From positions 1 to 14,381 of the forward strand of contig SMXJ01000001.1 in assembly GCA_004356305.1 (NCBI GenBank): a stretch of DNA of 14,381 nt, in the 5' to 3' direction. The notes under the pieces are model-generated. The model saw only the letters and a program-made list of their open reading frames with translations, did no database searches and had not been told where the DNA came from. This document shows, one piece after another, positions 7,671-14,381 of this stretch (positions are counted from its first letter, which is position 1; each line of letters starts with the position of its first letter). Origin of the DNA: Bacteroidota bacterium (GTDB lineage: Bacteria > Bacteroidota > Bacteroidia > Flavobacteriales > Flavobacteriaceae). The position numbers were made by a program, and so were the translations under genes.

Positions 7671-8906
7671 TTATTCAAACCGAATGGCCTTTACCGGAGA
7701 GATCTTAGTAATAATGTAGGAAGGAATCAACAGCATGATCAAACACAGCAAAAGCGTTCCTACATTTAGAACGATCACATAGCCTGCGTCAAGATAAATC
7801 GGAGCCTCGGTGACATAATAAGTATCCGGATCGAGGGTGATTAATTTGCCGTATTTTTGCAACAATAACAGTCCAATTCCAATGAGATTCCCCCAAAAAA
7901 GACCAACACAAATGATGTAAATGGCATTGTATAAAAATATCTTACGTACCCCCCAGTCGGAGCTTCCAATAGCCTTCAAAATACCTATCATTTGGGTTCG
8001 CTCCAAAATGAGGACCATCAATGCAGTGATCATATTAATTCCTGCAATTAAGATCATGATGCCTATGATGAGGACAATGTTGAAATCGAATAGATCCAAC
8101 CATTCAAATATAGTGTAGTATCTATCACGGATAGTTATTACATTCAACTCACTGGGCGTGATTTGGTAAACTTCATTGCCAATGTATGTGATATCGTCAA
8201 AATTGGTTACGAATACTTCGAAGGCCCCAACCTCATCCTTCTCCCATTTGTTGAGTCGTTGGATATGTCTTATGTCTGCTAAAACATATTGCGCATCAAA
8301 CTCCTGAAAGCCGCTGTTGTAGATCCCAACAATGGTAAAACCCCTGCTCCTTGTTCTTTGCTGACTGTTTTCCTGAAGAAAAAAGGTATTCATCTTATCT
8401 CCTAACTCGAAATTGAGACGATTTGCCAGAAAAGCGGAAATAATAACTTCATCATTCAGTGTTGAAGAAAAATTTGGCAATCGCCCTTCCACCAAATATT
8501 CCTTGAAATATTTCCAGTTGTAATCGGCTCCTACCCCCTTGATCACCACACCTTCAAAATCGGTTGCAGTGCGTATAACACCTCCTTTGGAAGCCGTTAT
8601 TTGTATATATTCGATTCCGGCTACCGAAGTAAACTCAGGGTAGAAATCCTGATTCATGGAAATAGGTGCCTGAGAATCGTCACTATTGTTGTTATCGTAG
8701 TTTGTGATAATTAAATCACCGTGAAAGGCCGATACTTTTTCCCTTATTTTTTTCTGAAGGCCAACCCCTGTTGCAATCGATATCATCATGATCACCACAC
8801 CCAATGCGATAGCCGTAATGGCAATTTTTATAATTGGTGCCGAAATACTACTTTTATAATCCTTGGAGGCGACTATGCGCCGGGCGATAAAAAATTCGAA
8901 ATTCAC
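7671..8906 (-). CDS. LolC/LolE-like ABC transporter permease (FtsX/MacB family)
   Basis: Inner-membrane permease of a type VII ABC transporter, 411 residues. The LolCDE members release lipoproteins from the inner membrane to the LolA carrier. Layout is typical: a short cytoplasmic start MNFEFFIARRIVASKDYKSS, transmembrane segment 1 (about 26-49), a large periplasmic domain (about 50-272), and three C-terminal segments (about 276-300, 320-345, 375-400) with ERTQMIGILKAIGSS in the cytoplasmic coupling loop and the end SPVKAIRFE. The start codon is GTG at 8906; it gives the family's usual N-terminus and no better ATG exists. No ATPase gene is adjacent, so the partner must be encoded elsewhere. 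Membership in the FtsX superfamily is sure; assignment to lipoprotein release rests on similarity to flavobacterial LolE-type proteins. Confidence 0.88.
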   Translation of the reverse strand: MNFEFFIARRIVASKDYKSSISAPIIKIAITAIALGVVIMMISIATGVGLQKKIREKVSAFHGDLIITNYDNNNSDDSQAPISMNQDFYPEFTSVAGIEYIQITASKGGVIRTATDFEGVVIKGVGADYNWKYFKEYLVEGRLPNFSSTLNDEVIISAFLANRLNFELGDKMNTFFLQENSQQRTRSRGFTIVGIYNSGFQEFDAQYVLADIRHIQRLNKWEKDEVGAFEVFVTNFDDITYIGNEVYQITPSELNVITIRDRYYTIFEWLDLFDFNIVLIIGIMILIAGINMITALMVLILERTQMIGILKAIGSSDWGVRKIFLYNAIYIICVGLFWGNLIGIGLLLLQKYGKLITLDPDTYYVTEAPIYLDAGYVIVLNVGTLLLCLIMLLIPSYIITKISPVKAIRFE

Positions 8907-8915
8907 TGGTTTGTT

Positions 8916-10265
8916 ATGCGATTATCTTTCTTCAAAAATACGTTATTATTAGTGAAACTAGGTTTTAATAATCTTAAGAATGGTGATTCCTGTTTACCGA
9001 AAAGTGCCTATTCGATTAAAATCTATTTTCCGATTCTTTACCTGATTTTTTTATCCTGCGGAAGTGGTAACAAGGACAAAAACGCATCTAAGATTGAAGA
9101 AAGTGTAATTCATGATAGTGTCGATATTGACAATTTCATTCGGGTTCCAATAACCGGGGCTGATCAACCTCTTTCGTATCTTCCTTTACTGAAAGGTAAA
9201 AAAGTGGGGATAGTTGCCAATCAAACATCTCTGGTTCGCGAAATTTCACCCAAAATAACCGATAAGAATGGTATCCATATCGTCGATTTTTTAGTCAGCA
9301 ATGAAGCGGATATCAGTAAAGTCTTCGCACCCGAGCATGGCTTTCGGGGTAAGGCAGATGCCGGGGAAACCGTAAAAGATGGGGTTGATATTAAAACCGG
9401 TCTTCCCATTATTTCCCTCTACGGAAAAAATAAAAAACCCACACAACAGCAACTCGACGGAATTGAGGTAATGATCTTCGATATTCAAGATGTTGGGGTC
9501 CGATTTTATACCTACATCGCTACACTTCATCATGTGATGGAGGCTTGTACCGAAGCCGGGATCCCACTCATTATCCTCGATCGTCCCAACCCCAACGGAC
9601 ACTATATCGATGGCCCCATGATGGAAGAAGAGCTTAGCGGTTTTTTAGGAATGCATCCTGTCCCTTTGGTGCACGGAATGACCATCGGTGAATATGCGCA
9701 AATGATCAACGGCCAGGGCTGGCTTGCTGATGATATGAAATGTGAAATCAAGATCATCAAGTGCAAAAATTACACCCACAAAACCCCCTATTCGTTACCC
9801 GTTAGACCTTCGCCCAATTTACCCAATGATGTTGCAATTAATCTTTATCCTTCATTGGGGCTACTGGAAGGAACCAATCTCAATGCAGGCCGTGGTACCG
9901 AAATGCAATTTCAGATCATTGGATCTCCATTTTTGCCTGAGGAATTTTATCAGTTCAGTTATACACCTCAACCTAATTTTGGAGCCAAATACCCCAAGCA
10001 TAATGGTATTGCTTGTAATGGCCTGGATTTACGAAAAACTCCCAGAATGAGCCGGGTGGATCTTAATTGGATCATCGAAGCCTATCTCAATCATGAGAAA
10101 AAAGAGAAGTTCTTTAACACAGCCAACTTTACCGCCCATGCAGGAACAGCCGAATTACAGCGGCAAATAGAGCAGGGCTATACATTTAAGGAAATACGGA
10201 AGACCTGGTTGAGGGATCTGCAGGCATATGATAAAATGCGACAGAAATATTTATTGTATAAATAA
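8916..10265 (+). CDS. namZ: NamZ-like exo-beta-N-acetylmuramidase (DUF1343/GH171), lipoprotein
   Basis: Hydrolase that, in characterised family members (Bacillus subtilis, Tannerella forsythia), removes terminal MurNAc from peptidoglycan fragments during cell-wall turnover. Hallmarks: KKVGIVANQTS, FAPEHGFRGKADAGE with the proposed catalytic Glu at residue 140, IFDIQDVGVRFYTYIATLHH, DRPNPNG, HGMTIGEYA, RPSPNLPN, and EGTNLNAGRGTE. From ATG 8916 the product has 449 residues. A hydrophobic stretch ending FLSCGSG (Cys48) looks like a lipobox, so the protein is probably a periplasmic or outer-membrane lipoprotein. The 47-residue leader is unusually long and holds a second hydrophobic piece at its very start, so the true start may lie further in, though no in-frame ATG is there. 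The frame is open upstream to 8721, but that stretch is antisense to the permease and looks unlike protein. Downstream lies a palindromic element, not a classical terminator. Confidence 0.88.
   Translation: MRLSFFKNTLLLVKLGFNNLKNGDSCLPKSAYSIKIYFPILYLIFLSCGSGNKDKNASKIEESVIHDSVDIDNFIRVPITGADQPLSYLPLLKGKKVGIVANQTSLVREISPKITDKNGIHIVDFLVSNEADISKVFAPEHGFRGKADAGETVKDGVDIKTGLPIISLYGKNKKPTQQQLDGIEVMIFDIQDVGVRFYTYIATLHHVMEACTEAGIPLIILDRPNPNGHYIDGPMMEEELSGFLGMHPVPLVHGMTIGEYAQMINGQGWLADDMKCEIKIIKCKNYTHKTPYSLPVRPSPNLPNDVAINLYPSLGLLEGTNLNAGRGTEMQFQIIGSPFLPEEFYQFSYTPQPNFGAKYPKHNGIACNGLDLRKTPRMSRVDLNWIIEAYLNHEKKEKFFNTANFTAHAGTAELQRQIEQGYTFKEIRKTWLRDLQAYDKMRQKYLLYK
8933..8940 (-). promoter_or_regulatory. Possible -7 box of the permease gene
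   Basis: TATTTTTG on the minus strand matches TAnnTTTG and lies 26 bp upstream of the GTG start. No TTG is found at the expected -33 position, so support is partial. It falls inside the first codons of the divergent NamZ gene as annotated. Confidence 0.35.
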
Positions 10266-10268
10266 TAT

Positions 10269-10350
10269 GTCATAAAGAGCGAAGCGAAGAATCTTTAGCA
10301 GAGATTCCTCTCCCGATAGCTTTCGGGATGTTACGCTTCTTCGGAATGAC
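10269..10350. repeat. REP-like palindromic intergenic element
   Basis: An 82-bp element between convergent genes, bounded by GTCAT at the left and ATGAC at the right. Both ends carry CGAAG/CTTCG-rich inward sequence (GCGAAGCGAAG and ACGCTTCTTCGG). Two internal hairpins fit: AATCT/AGATT (10290-10306) and TCCCGA/TCGGGA (10311-10328, 6-bp perfect stem). From memory, similar GTCATTCCGA... elements are dispersed in flavobacterial genomes. It may fold as RNA and protect or end the transcripts of the two flanking genes. Confidence 0.7.
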
Positions 10351-10356
10351 GGGGGG

Positions 10357-10851
10357 CTAAGTGTTGAGGCGCTTTTTCATCTCCTCTACTATATTAAAGG
10401 CGGCGGGACAAATCGCCACATTCTTTAATGTGAGATTGGAGATCTGTTGAAATTTCTTTCTATCGGTATGTGGAAATTCCCGGCATGCCTTTGGGCGCAC
10501 GTCATAAATACTGCAGTAATTATCAGTTCCTAAAAATGTACAAGGTACTCCCTGCAACACATGATCGTTCTCTTCATCCACACGTAAATATCTTGCGATG
10601 AATTGCTGTTGCTTCAATTTAAAATGTTTGGCGATGCGCTGTATATCCTTGGGCGTGAATAAAGGACCTGTGGTTTTGCAACAGTTGGCACAACTTAGGC
10701 AATCGGTTCTTTCAAATTCCGCTTCATGCAATTCCAGCATCAACGCATCCAAATTCTTCGGGGGTTTTCTCCTGAGTTTAGCGAAGAACTTATTGCCCTC
10801 GATATGTGTATCTTTAGCTCTTTGTGGGAGTGCTTTCAGAATTTCTTCCAT
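10357..10851 (-). CDS. YkgJ-family cysteine cluster protein
   Basis: A 164-residue cytoplasmic protein of the YkgJ/UPF0153 family (putative zinc- or iron-chelating, CxxCxxCC type); its biological role is not established. Eight cysteines are placed as expected: C51, C54, C57 and C58 in CLSCANCCKTTGPLF, then C104 in VPCTFL, C113 in NYCSIYDVRP, C123 in KACREFPH, and C148 in AICPAAF. All motif cysteines are present, so the gene looks intact. The N-terminal 45 residues are charged and helical. The ATG at 10851 is preceded, only four bases upstream, by TACTTTTG, so the transcript may be leaderless. It converges on NamZ across the palindromic element and diverges from the methyltransferase gene. Confidence 0.9.
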   Translation of the reverse strand: MEEILKALPQRAKDTHIEGNKFFAKLRRKPPKNLDALMLELHEAEFERTDCLSCANCCKTTGPLFTPKDIQRIAKHFKLKQQQFIARYLRVDEENDHVLQGVPCTFLGTDNYCSIYDVRPKACREFPHTDRKKFQQISNLTLKNVAICPAAFNIVEEMKKRLNT

Positions 10852-10855
10852 GTTT

Positions 10856-10863
10856 CAAAAGTA
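10856..10863 (-). promoter_or_regulatory. -7 promoter box of the YkgJ-type gene
   Basis: TACTTTTG on the minus strand fits TAnnTTTG and ends four bases before the ATG at 10851. Initiation a few bases further on would fall at or beside the start codon. No clear TTG is seen at -33. Confidence 0.45.
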
Positions 10864-10970
10864 CGAAGGATGAAATTAAAAGTGATGAGTGCTTGTTACT
10901 TATCGCTTTTTGCATATCGCTTATCTTTTTTATACCTATTCAACAATTTGACGTTTAACAATAAAAATCA

Positions 10971-11690
10971 ATGCAAGATATCTTTGGCAAGGCTTTACTC
11001 GATTACTACCACGGGAATTATTCCGAACATATTATAACCGAAACCAATATCAGCGAGGAAGACGAATTATCATTGCCGTATCTTTTTAGGAATTATGCCG
11101 AAATGCCTGCGATGGAACAAAAAGCCCTGGATCTCTCAAAAGGCAAAGTACTGGATGTAGGATGTGGGGCAGGGAGTCATTCTTTATATCTTCAGAAAAA
11201 AGAAATAGATATTACCGCGATCGATATTTCAGAAGGGGCGGTAAAAGTAACGCAACTTCGGGGGGTAAAAGATGTTCGAAATTCGAATGTGTTGGATATT
11301 TGCGGAGAGAAATTCGATACCATTTTGTTATTGATGAATGGTACAGGGATCTTTGAGAAAGTAGCATCGGTTTCAAAATACCTTCAGCATCTAAAAACAC
11401 TGCTAACAACCAACGGACAGATCTTCATAGATTCCAGTGATCTAAAATATATGTACGATAAATCCGATGAAGGAGGAATTTGGGTTCCCTCCAACCGATA
11501 TTACGGTGAACTGGATTTTAAATTGAAGTATAAGGGAGAAGAAAGTGAGTCCTTCCCTATATTATATATGGATGAAGCGCTATTCGAAAGATCATGTGTT
11601 GAAAATAAGATGACCTTTGAGTTGATCACCCGTGGTGACCACTTCGATTATCTGGTACGACTTACTACCGCGGAACATACCCTTTCTTAA
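10971..11690 (+). CDS. Class I SAM-dependent methyltransferase
   Basis: A 239-residue cytoplasmic methyltransferase of the Rossmann-fold class. Motif I is VLDVGCGAGSHSLYL (60-74), which binds SAM; the acidic residue at the end of strand 2 lies in ITAIDIS (81-87); FDTILLLMNGTGIF (about 115-128) is the motif IV region; and LKTLLTTNGQIFIDSSD holds the usual strand 5 region. An N-terminal helical cap (1-58) and a C-terminal beta-rich section (from about 165) may recognise the substrate, which I cannot name. It is not a match I recognise among RNA, quinone or protein methyltransferases. The 3' end overlaps the oppositely oriented DUF2059 gene by 26 bp. No clear promoter box is seen in the 119-bp gap upstream. 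Confidence 0.88.
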   Translation: MQDIFGKALLDYYHGNYSEHIITETNISEEDELSLPYLFRNYAEMPAMEQKALDLSKGKVLDVGCGAGSHSLYLQKKEIDITAIDISEGAVKVTQLRGVKDVRNSNVLDICGEKFDTILLLMNGTGIFEKVASVSKYLQHLKTLLTTNGQIFIDSSDLKYMYDKSDEGGIWVPSNRYYGELDFKLKYKGEESESFPILYMDEALFERSCVENKMTFELITRGDHFDYLVRLTTAEHTLS

Positions 11691-12195
11691 CCAAGAAACT
11701 CATCATCTCAACAAATAGTTCACTTTTCCATTGTGTTGAAATTTCCTTTATATCTATTGTGAGTTCGGGCTGTTTTCGCGTTATTTTCTGACCGAGTTCA
11801 CTTTTGTAAAAAGCGTCGATCTCATTGTTATCGCTATCGGTGGGTCTTCCATCCTGAGCGATCATTCGCTGAGCCGCCTCCGTTCTATAGAAATTGGTCA
11901 TGGAATTGATCTCATTTCGTGTAAAATGTTTTCTATAGGCGAATGACATAAAGAAAATGAGGTCTTCCATGCTTTTATCTTTGTCCAATTTCATCTCTTC
12001 CCATTCATTTTCGGGAACATTCGATGATTTAAAATTCTTTTTCACAGCATCAAAAACGCTAACGTAGGCTTCTGTATACTCTTGAGAAGTCCCTTTGGTA
12101 TTCAATAATTCGATGATATCACCTTGAAAATCATCAACTTGTGCTTCGACGTAAAAACAAATCAGCGAAAAAAGCGTTAAAAAAATTGACCTCAT
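11665..12195 (-). CDS. DUF2059 family secreted protein
   Basis: A 176-residue exported protein. Residues 1-18 form a signal peptide (MRSIFLTLFSLICFYVEA, cleavage before Q19). The mature part matches DUF2059: alternating amphipathic helices with SMEDLIFFMSFAYRKHFT and the core MTNFYRTEAAQRMIAQ (about 99-114), followed by FYKSELGQKI, a second FYxTxxGQ-type motif. Family function is unknown; the helical repeats are probably periplasmic. The C-terminus KKGYVPR is encoded antisense to the end of the methyltransferase gene, so the two genes overlap tail to tail. The start at 12195 shares a 53-bp intergenic region with the divergent metalloprotease gene; no convincing promoter box on this strand (TATTTTTA is the nearest). 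Confidence 0.82.
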   Translation of the reverse strand: MRSIFLTLFSLICFYVEAQVDDFQGDIIELLNTKGTSQEYTEAYVSVFDAVKKNFKSSNVPENEWEEMKLDKDKSMEDLIFFMSFAYRKHFTRNEINSMTNFYRTEAAQRMIAQDGRPTDSDNNEIDAFYKSELGQKITRKQPELTIDIKEISTQWKSELFVEMMSFLVKKGYVPR

Positions 12196-12218
12196 TCTTA
12201 AAATGATTATATATAGTT

Positions 12219-12226
12219 TATGTTTG
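12219..12226 (+). promoter_or_regulatory. -7 promoter box of the lipoprotein metalloprotease gene
   Basis: TATGTTTG fits TAnnTTTG and ends 22 bases before the ATG at 12249, giving a short leader of about 15-20 bases. The nearest upstream TTG (12186-12188) is 30 bp away, further than the usual spacing of about 19-20. Confidence 0.45.
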
Positions 12227-12248
12227 CTAAAAATACGAATAATACGTT

Positions 12249-13034
12249 ATGAGACCCTTCTCTATTAAATTGTTTCTCTTACTATTTACCATCATGGCTA
12301 TTCATAGCTGTAAAAAAGACGATAGCCCTGTGGAAGAGATGATTGATCCTTTAGCTGAGAATAGGAAGGCGCTTGGAGAATCTGCGGAAGAAATCCTCTC
12401 CGATGATATATATAATAGTCTAACCATAGAACTGGCTTACTCGGAAGATTACAAACCCACCCAGGAAACCATCGATAATTTTAGGGCTTTCCTTATGGCA
12501 AGGGTCACCAAACCACAGGGAATAATCTTTGTTGAAACCGTGGTGCCCGAACAACCAAATGATCCTTTTACGATCGAAGAAATACGAGAGATCGAAGATC
12601 GTATCAGGACGAAATATACAGAGGGGGACAATATTGCAGTTTATGTCTTTTTCTCCAACGGAAGTTCCACAAACGACACCCAAACTACTGTGACCTTGGG
12701 TTCAGCTTATCGTAATACGTCGATAGTGATTTACGAACGTACTATTAAGGTAATTACTGAAAGCGATCCTGTCATCCTTCCGTTACTCGAAACTACCACG
12801 CTAAATCACGAATTTGGACATATCTTAAGCCTTACTAATATTCTTGGAGATGATATTCATCAAATGCATGAGGACCAAGCACATCTTAAACATTGCTTCG
12901 TGGAGGAATGTTTGATGTATTTTGATGCTGTCAATGTCACAAGAGCAAGATTGGAGCGTTTGATACGACGCATGGAAGTACCTGAATTCGATCCACTTTG
13001 TATTGAAGATCTACAGGCGAAAGGTGGATTGTAA
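12249..13034 (+). CDS. Predicted surface lipoprotein zinc metalloprotease
   Basis: A 261-residue lipoprotein with a gluzincin/metzincin-type zinc motif. The signal sequence ends in the lipobox AIHSC with Cys21. The mature start CKKDDS resembles the acidic lipoprotein export signal of Flavobacteriia that sends lipoproteins to the outer face of the outer membrane (inference). The zinc motif is HEFGH (187-191) in LNHEFGHILSLTN. Further on, HEDQAHLKHC and CLMY give H215-C216, four residues, C221, L222, M223, the HCx4CxM pattern known from archaemetzincins. In place of the metzincin third His at HExxHxxGxxH there is Asn197. Flavobacterial relatives are, from memory, labelled 'membrane metalloprotease'. 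There are no membrane helices besides the signal. It has no inhibitor-like or secretion partner beside it. Family call good; substrate unknown. Confidence 0.82.
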   Translation: MRPFSIKLFLLLFTIMAIHSCKKDDSPVEEMIDPLAENRKALGESAEEILSDDIYNSLTIELAYSEDYKPTQETIDNFRAFLMARVTKPQGIIFVETVVPEQPNDPFTIEEIREIEDRIRTKYTEGDNIAVYVFFSNGSSTNDTQTTVTLGSAYRNTSIVIYERTIKVITESDPVILPLLETTTLNHEFGHILSLTNILGDDIHQMHEDQAHLKHCFVEECLMYFDAVNVTRARLERLIRRMEVPEFDPLCIEDLQAKGGL

Positions 13035-13113
13035 GGTTTAAAGTGTTAGGTAAAATTAGCCATTTGCCCTCATTCTTTACTCCATACTCTATATTCATCA
13101 TTCACTATTCATT

Positions 13114-13148
13114 ACTCAATACTCAATACTCAATACTCAATACTCATT
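13114..13148. repeat. Heptamer tandem array (ACTCAAT)5
   Basis: Four exact ACTCAAT units and a fifth (ACTCATT) run up to the first base of the amidohydrolase stop codon (TTA at 13148-13150). The preceding 20 bases (ATTCATCATTCACTATTCAT) look like worn copies. Read on the minus strand the unit is TTGAGTA, close to TTGAGTG of the array at 5621-5648. Confidence 0.85.
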
Positions 13149-14381
13149 TAGAAAACTTTCTCTCCGTTTATATAGGTGGAAAAAATTTTTATCTTCGGAA
13201 TGTCATTCTCATCACAGGTCATGATATCTGTGTCCAGGAGTATAAAATCTGCGAATTTACCGGCCTCAATACTCCCTTTTTCGGCTTCTTCAAAATTGGA
13301 ATACGCAGCCCAAATTGTCATCCCGCGTAAGGTTTCCTCACGTGTGAGTGCTTCTTCTTTTCTGAAACCTCCTTCGGGATAATTTTTCAGGTCTTTACGT
13401 GCTACAGCTGCATAAAAAGTGTGCATTGGATTCACCCTTTCCACCGGAAAATCGGTTCCTAAAGCAATGATACCGGATTTATTTAATAATGTTTTATAGG
13501 AATAAGCCCCCTTAATTCTATCCGGTCCTACCCTGTCTTCGGCCCAATACATATCGCTTGTAGCATGTGTAGGCTGCACGGACGGTAGTATCTTTTCTGA
13601 AAAATATTCGAAATCTGATGTCGTAATGATCTGTGCGTGCTCCACTTTCCACCGAGGATCGGCGATATTTTTGAGAGTCTCTTTATAAACCCTCAACACC
13701 GAAATATTCGCCGAGTCACCAATAGCATGGGTGTTCATTTGATATCCGGCAGCTGCTATTCGTTTTGCCAAAGCAGTTAATTCAGCTTCATCGGTTCCCA
13801 TCGCTCCAAATTGGCCGGGTTGATCGCTATATTCTTCCCGCATGGCAGCTCCCCGGGATCCCAGCGCACCATCTGCCGATATCTTAATGGAGCGAACATT
13901 CAACCGATCAGTTTTTATGATGCCTTTGTCTAGATAGTACGCAAGGTTTTGAGGTGAATTGCTCACCATTGCATATACCCGCATTTTAAATTGCCCTCTT
14001 TGTTGCAATTCATCTATTAAATCGATTATATATTTGCTGGTACCCGCTTCATTAATAGTAGTGAGCCCAAATGCCAAACAGATCTTTTCAGCATCTATTA
14101 GCGCATTTACAACATAATCTCTGGTTGGCTTGGGCATAATTCTCCCAACCAGGCTCATGGGTGAATCCACCAATAGTCCACTAGGTTGTCCCTCGTTCAG
14201 AATTACTTCACCGCCTTCCATTCTGGTTTTAGCGGTAATCCCCGCCATTTCTAACGCCTTGCTGTTCACGATCATGGCGTGACCGTCTATTCGGTGTAGT
14301 GAGACTGGTGTGTTTGGAAATAAGGAATCCAATTCTTTTTTAGTGGGAAATTCTTTTACCTCCCAATCGTTTTGATCCCAT
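13148..14381 (-). CDS. YtcJ-type amidohydrolase, 5' end missing
   Basis: Metal-dependent amidohydrolase of the Amidohydro_3/YtcJ group; relatives are exported or cytoplasmic and few have known substrates. The frame is open to the right edge: the first visible residues are WDQNDWEVKEFPTKKELDSL, and IDGHAMIVNSKAL follows, so the start lies outside the window. Visible motifs are ISADGALGSRGAAMREEYSD (a lysine/alanine loop region of the family), MNTHAIGDSAN with a metal-binding His, WKVEHAQII with another, and the GIIALGTDFPVE segment with the catalytic Asp, followed by NPMHTFYAAVARKD. The C-terminal closing beta-domain GSIEAGKFADFILLD is complete. The N-terminal HxH metal motif and any signal peptide are beyond the edge. 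About 410 codons are present of a usual 530-560. Confidence 0.9.
   Translation of the reverse strand, partial: WDQNDWEVKEFPTKKELDSLFPNTPVSLHRIDGHAMIVNSKALEMAGITAKTRMEGGEVILNEGQPSGLLVDSPMSLVGRIMPKPTRDYVVNALIDAEKICLAFGLTTINEAGTSKYIIDLIDELQQRGQFKMRVYAMVSNSPQNLAYYLDKGIIKTDRLNVRSIKISADGALGSRGAAMREEYSDQPGQFGAMGTDEAELTALAKRIAAAGYQMNTHAIGDSANISVLRVYKETLKNIADPRWKVEHAQIITTSDFEYFSEKILPSVQPTHATSDMYWAEDRVGPDRIKGAYSYKTLLNKSGIIALGTDFPVERVNPMHTFYAAVARKDLKNYPEGGFRKEEALTREETLRGMTIWAAYSNFEEAEKGSIEAGKFADFILLDTDIMTCDENDIPKIKIFSTYINGEKVF

Noticed and set aside
8721..8915. N-terminal extension of the NamZ gene to 8721
   Set aside because: It is fully antisense to the permease gene and its residues (Cys/His-rich runs) do not resemble a protein or signal peptide.
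10269..10350. tRNA gene (cloverleaf-like fold)
   Set aside because: No acceptor stem of 7 bp with CCA-type end, no T-loop GTTCRANNC sequence and no anticodon arm; it fits a palindromic repeat better.
10890..10930. Short direct repeat ATCGCTT(T/A)T upstream of the methyltransferase
   Set aside because: Only two imperfect copies; not distinguishable from chance in AT-rich DNA.

Overview
The window looks like chromosomal DNA of a marine-type Flavobacteriaceae (Bacteroidota). The coding sequence is AT-rich, and I see no Shine-Dalgarno-like sites at the starts I examined. Several upstream regions carry the Bacteroidota -7 promoter box TAnnTTTG. The families are also typical of the group: DUF2851, a short PspC, a YkgJ cysteine-cluster protein, a DUF1343/NamZ lipoprotein, and a 'CKKDD' lipoprotein. 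No rRNA, tRNA, CRISPR array, phage or transposase gene was seen, and it reads mostly as ordinary core chromosome.

Layout, left to right. Positions 1-1409 (-) hold an alanine/glycine:cation symporter cut by the left edge. Positions 1506-2355 (-) hold a badly decayed RCK-type potassium channel pseudogene, whose start codon overlaps the stop of a small intact PspC gene (2352-2582, -). A four-helix-bundle (23S rRNA intervening-sequence family) gene at 2711-3067 (-) lies between two degenerate 8-bp tandem arrays whose G-rich strands point inward. DUF2851 (3148-4425, -) follows, then a terminator at 4462-4498 and a cystathionine beta-synthase/cysteine synthase-like PLP enzyme (4517-5497, -) with the best promoter in the window. 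On the + strand at 5761-7650 is an acyltransferase-3/SGNH protein whose conserved N-terminus is broken by an apparent one-base insertion. It converges on a LolC/E-like ABC permease (7671-8906, -). The permease is divergent, by 9 bp, from a NamZ-like exo-N-acetylmuramidase lipoprotein (8916-10265, +). A palindromic intergenic element (10269-10350) separates NamZ from a YkgJ cysteine-cluster protein (10357-10851, -). A SAM methyltransferase (10971-11690, +) overlaps tail-to-tail with a DUF2059 protein (11665-12195, -). A predicted surface lipoprotein zinc protease (12249-13034, +), a heptamer array, and a YtcJ-type amidohydrolase cut by the right edge (13148-14381, -) complete the window.

The genes do not form one pathway. 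Cell-envelope functions recur: lipoprotein release, muropeptide trimming, surface acylation and a surface protease. Most genes appear to be single transcription units; the only clear operon-like pair is pspC with the dead channel gene. I did not find a convincing new multi-gene system. The points most worth a second look are the inverted octamer arrays around the four-helix-bundle gene, the archaemetzincin-like protease motif, the acyltransferase frameshift, the multi-lesion channel pseudogene and the palindromic repeat. There is no gene-free stretch longer than about 300 bases apart from the pseudogene.
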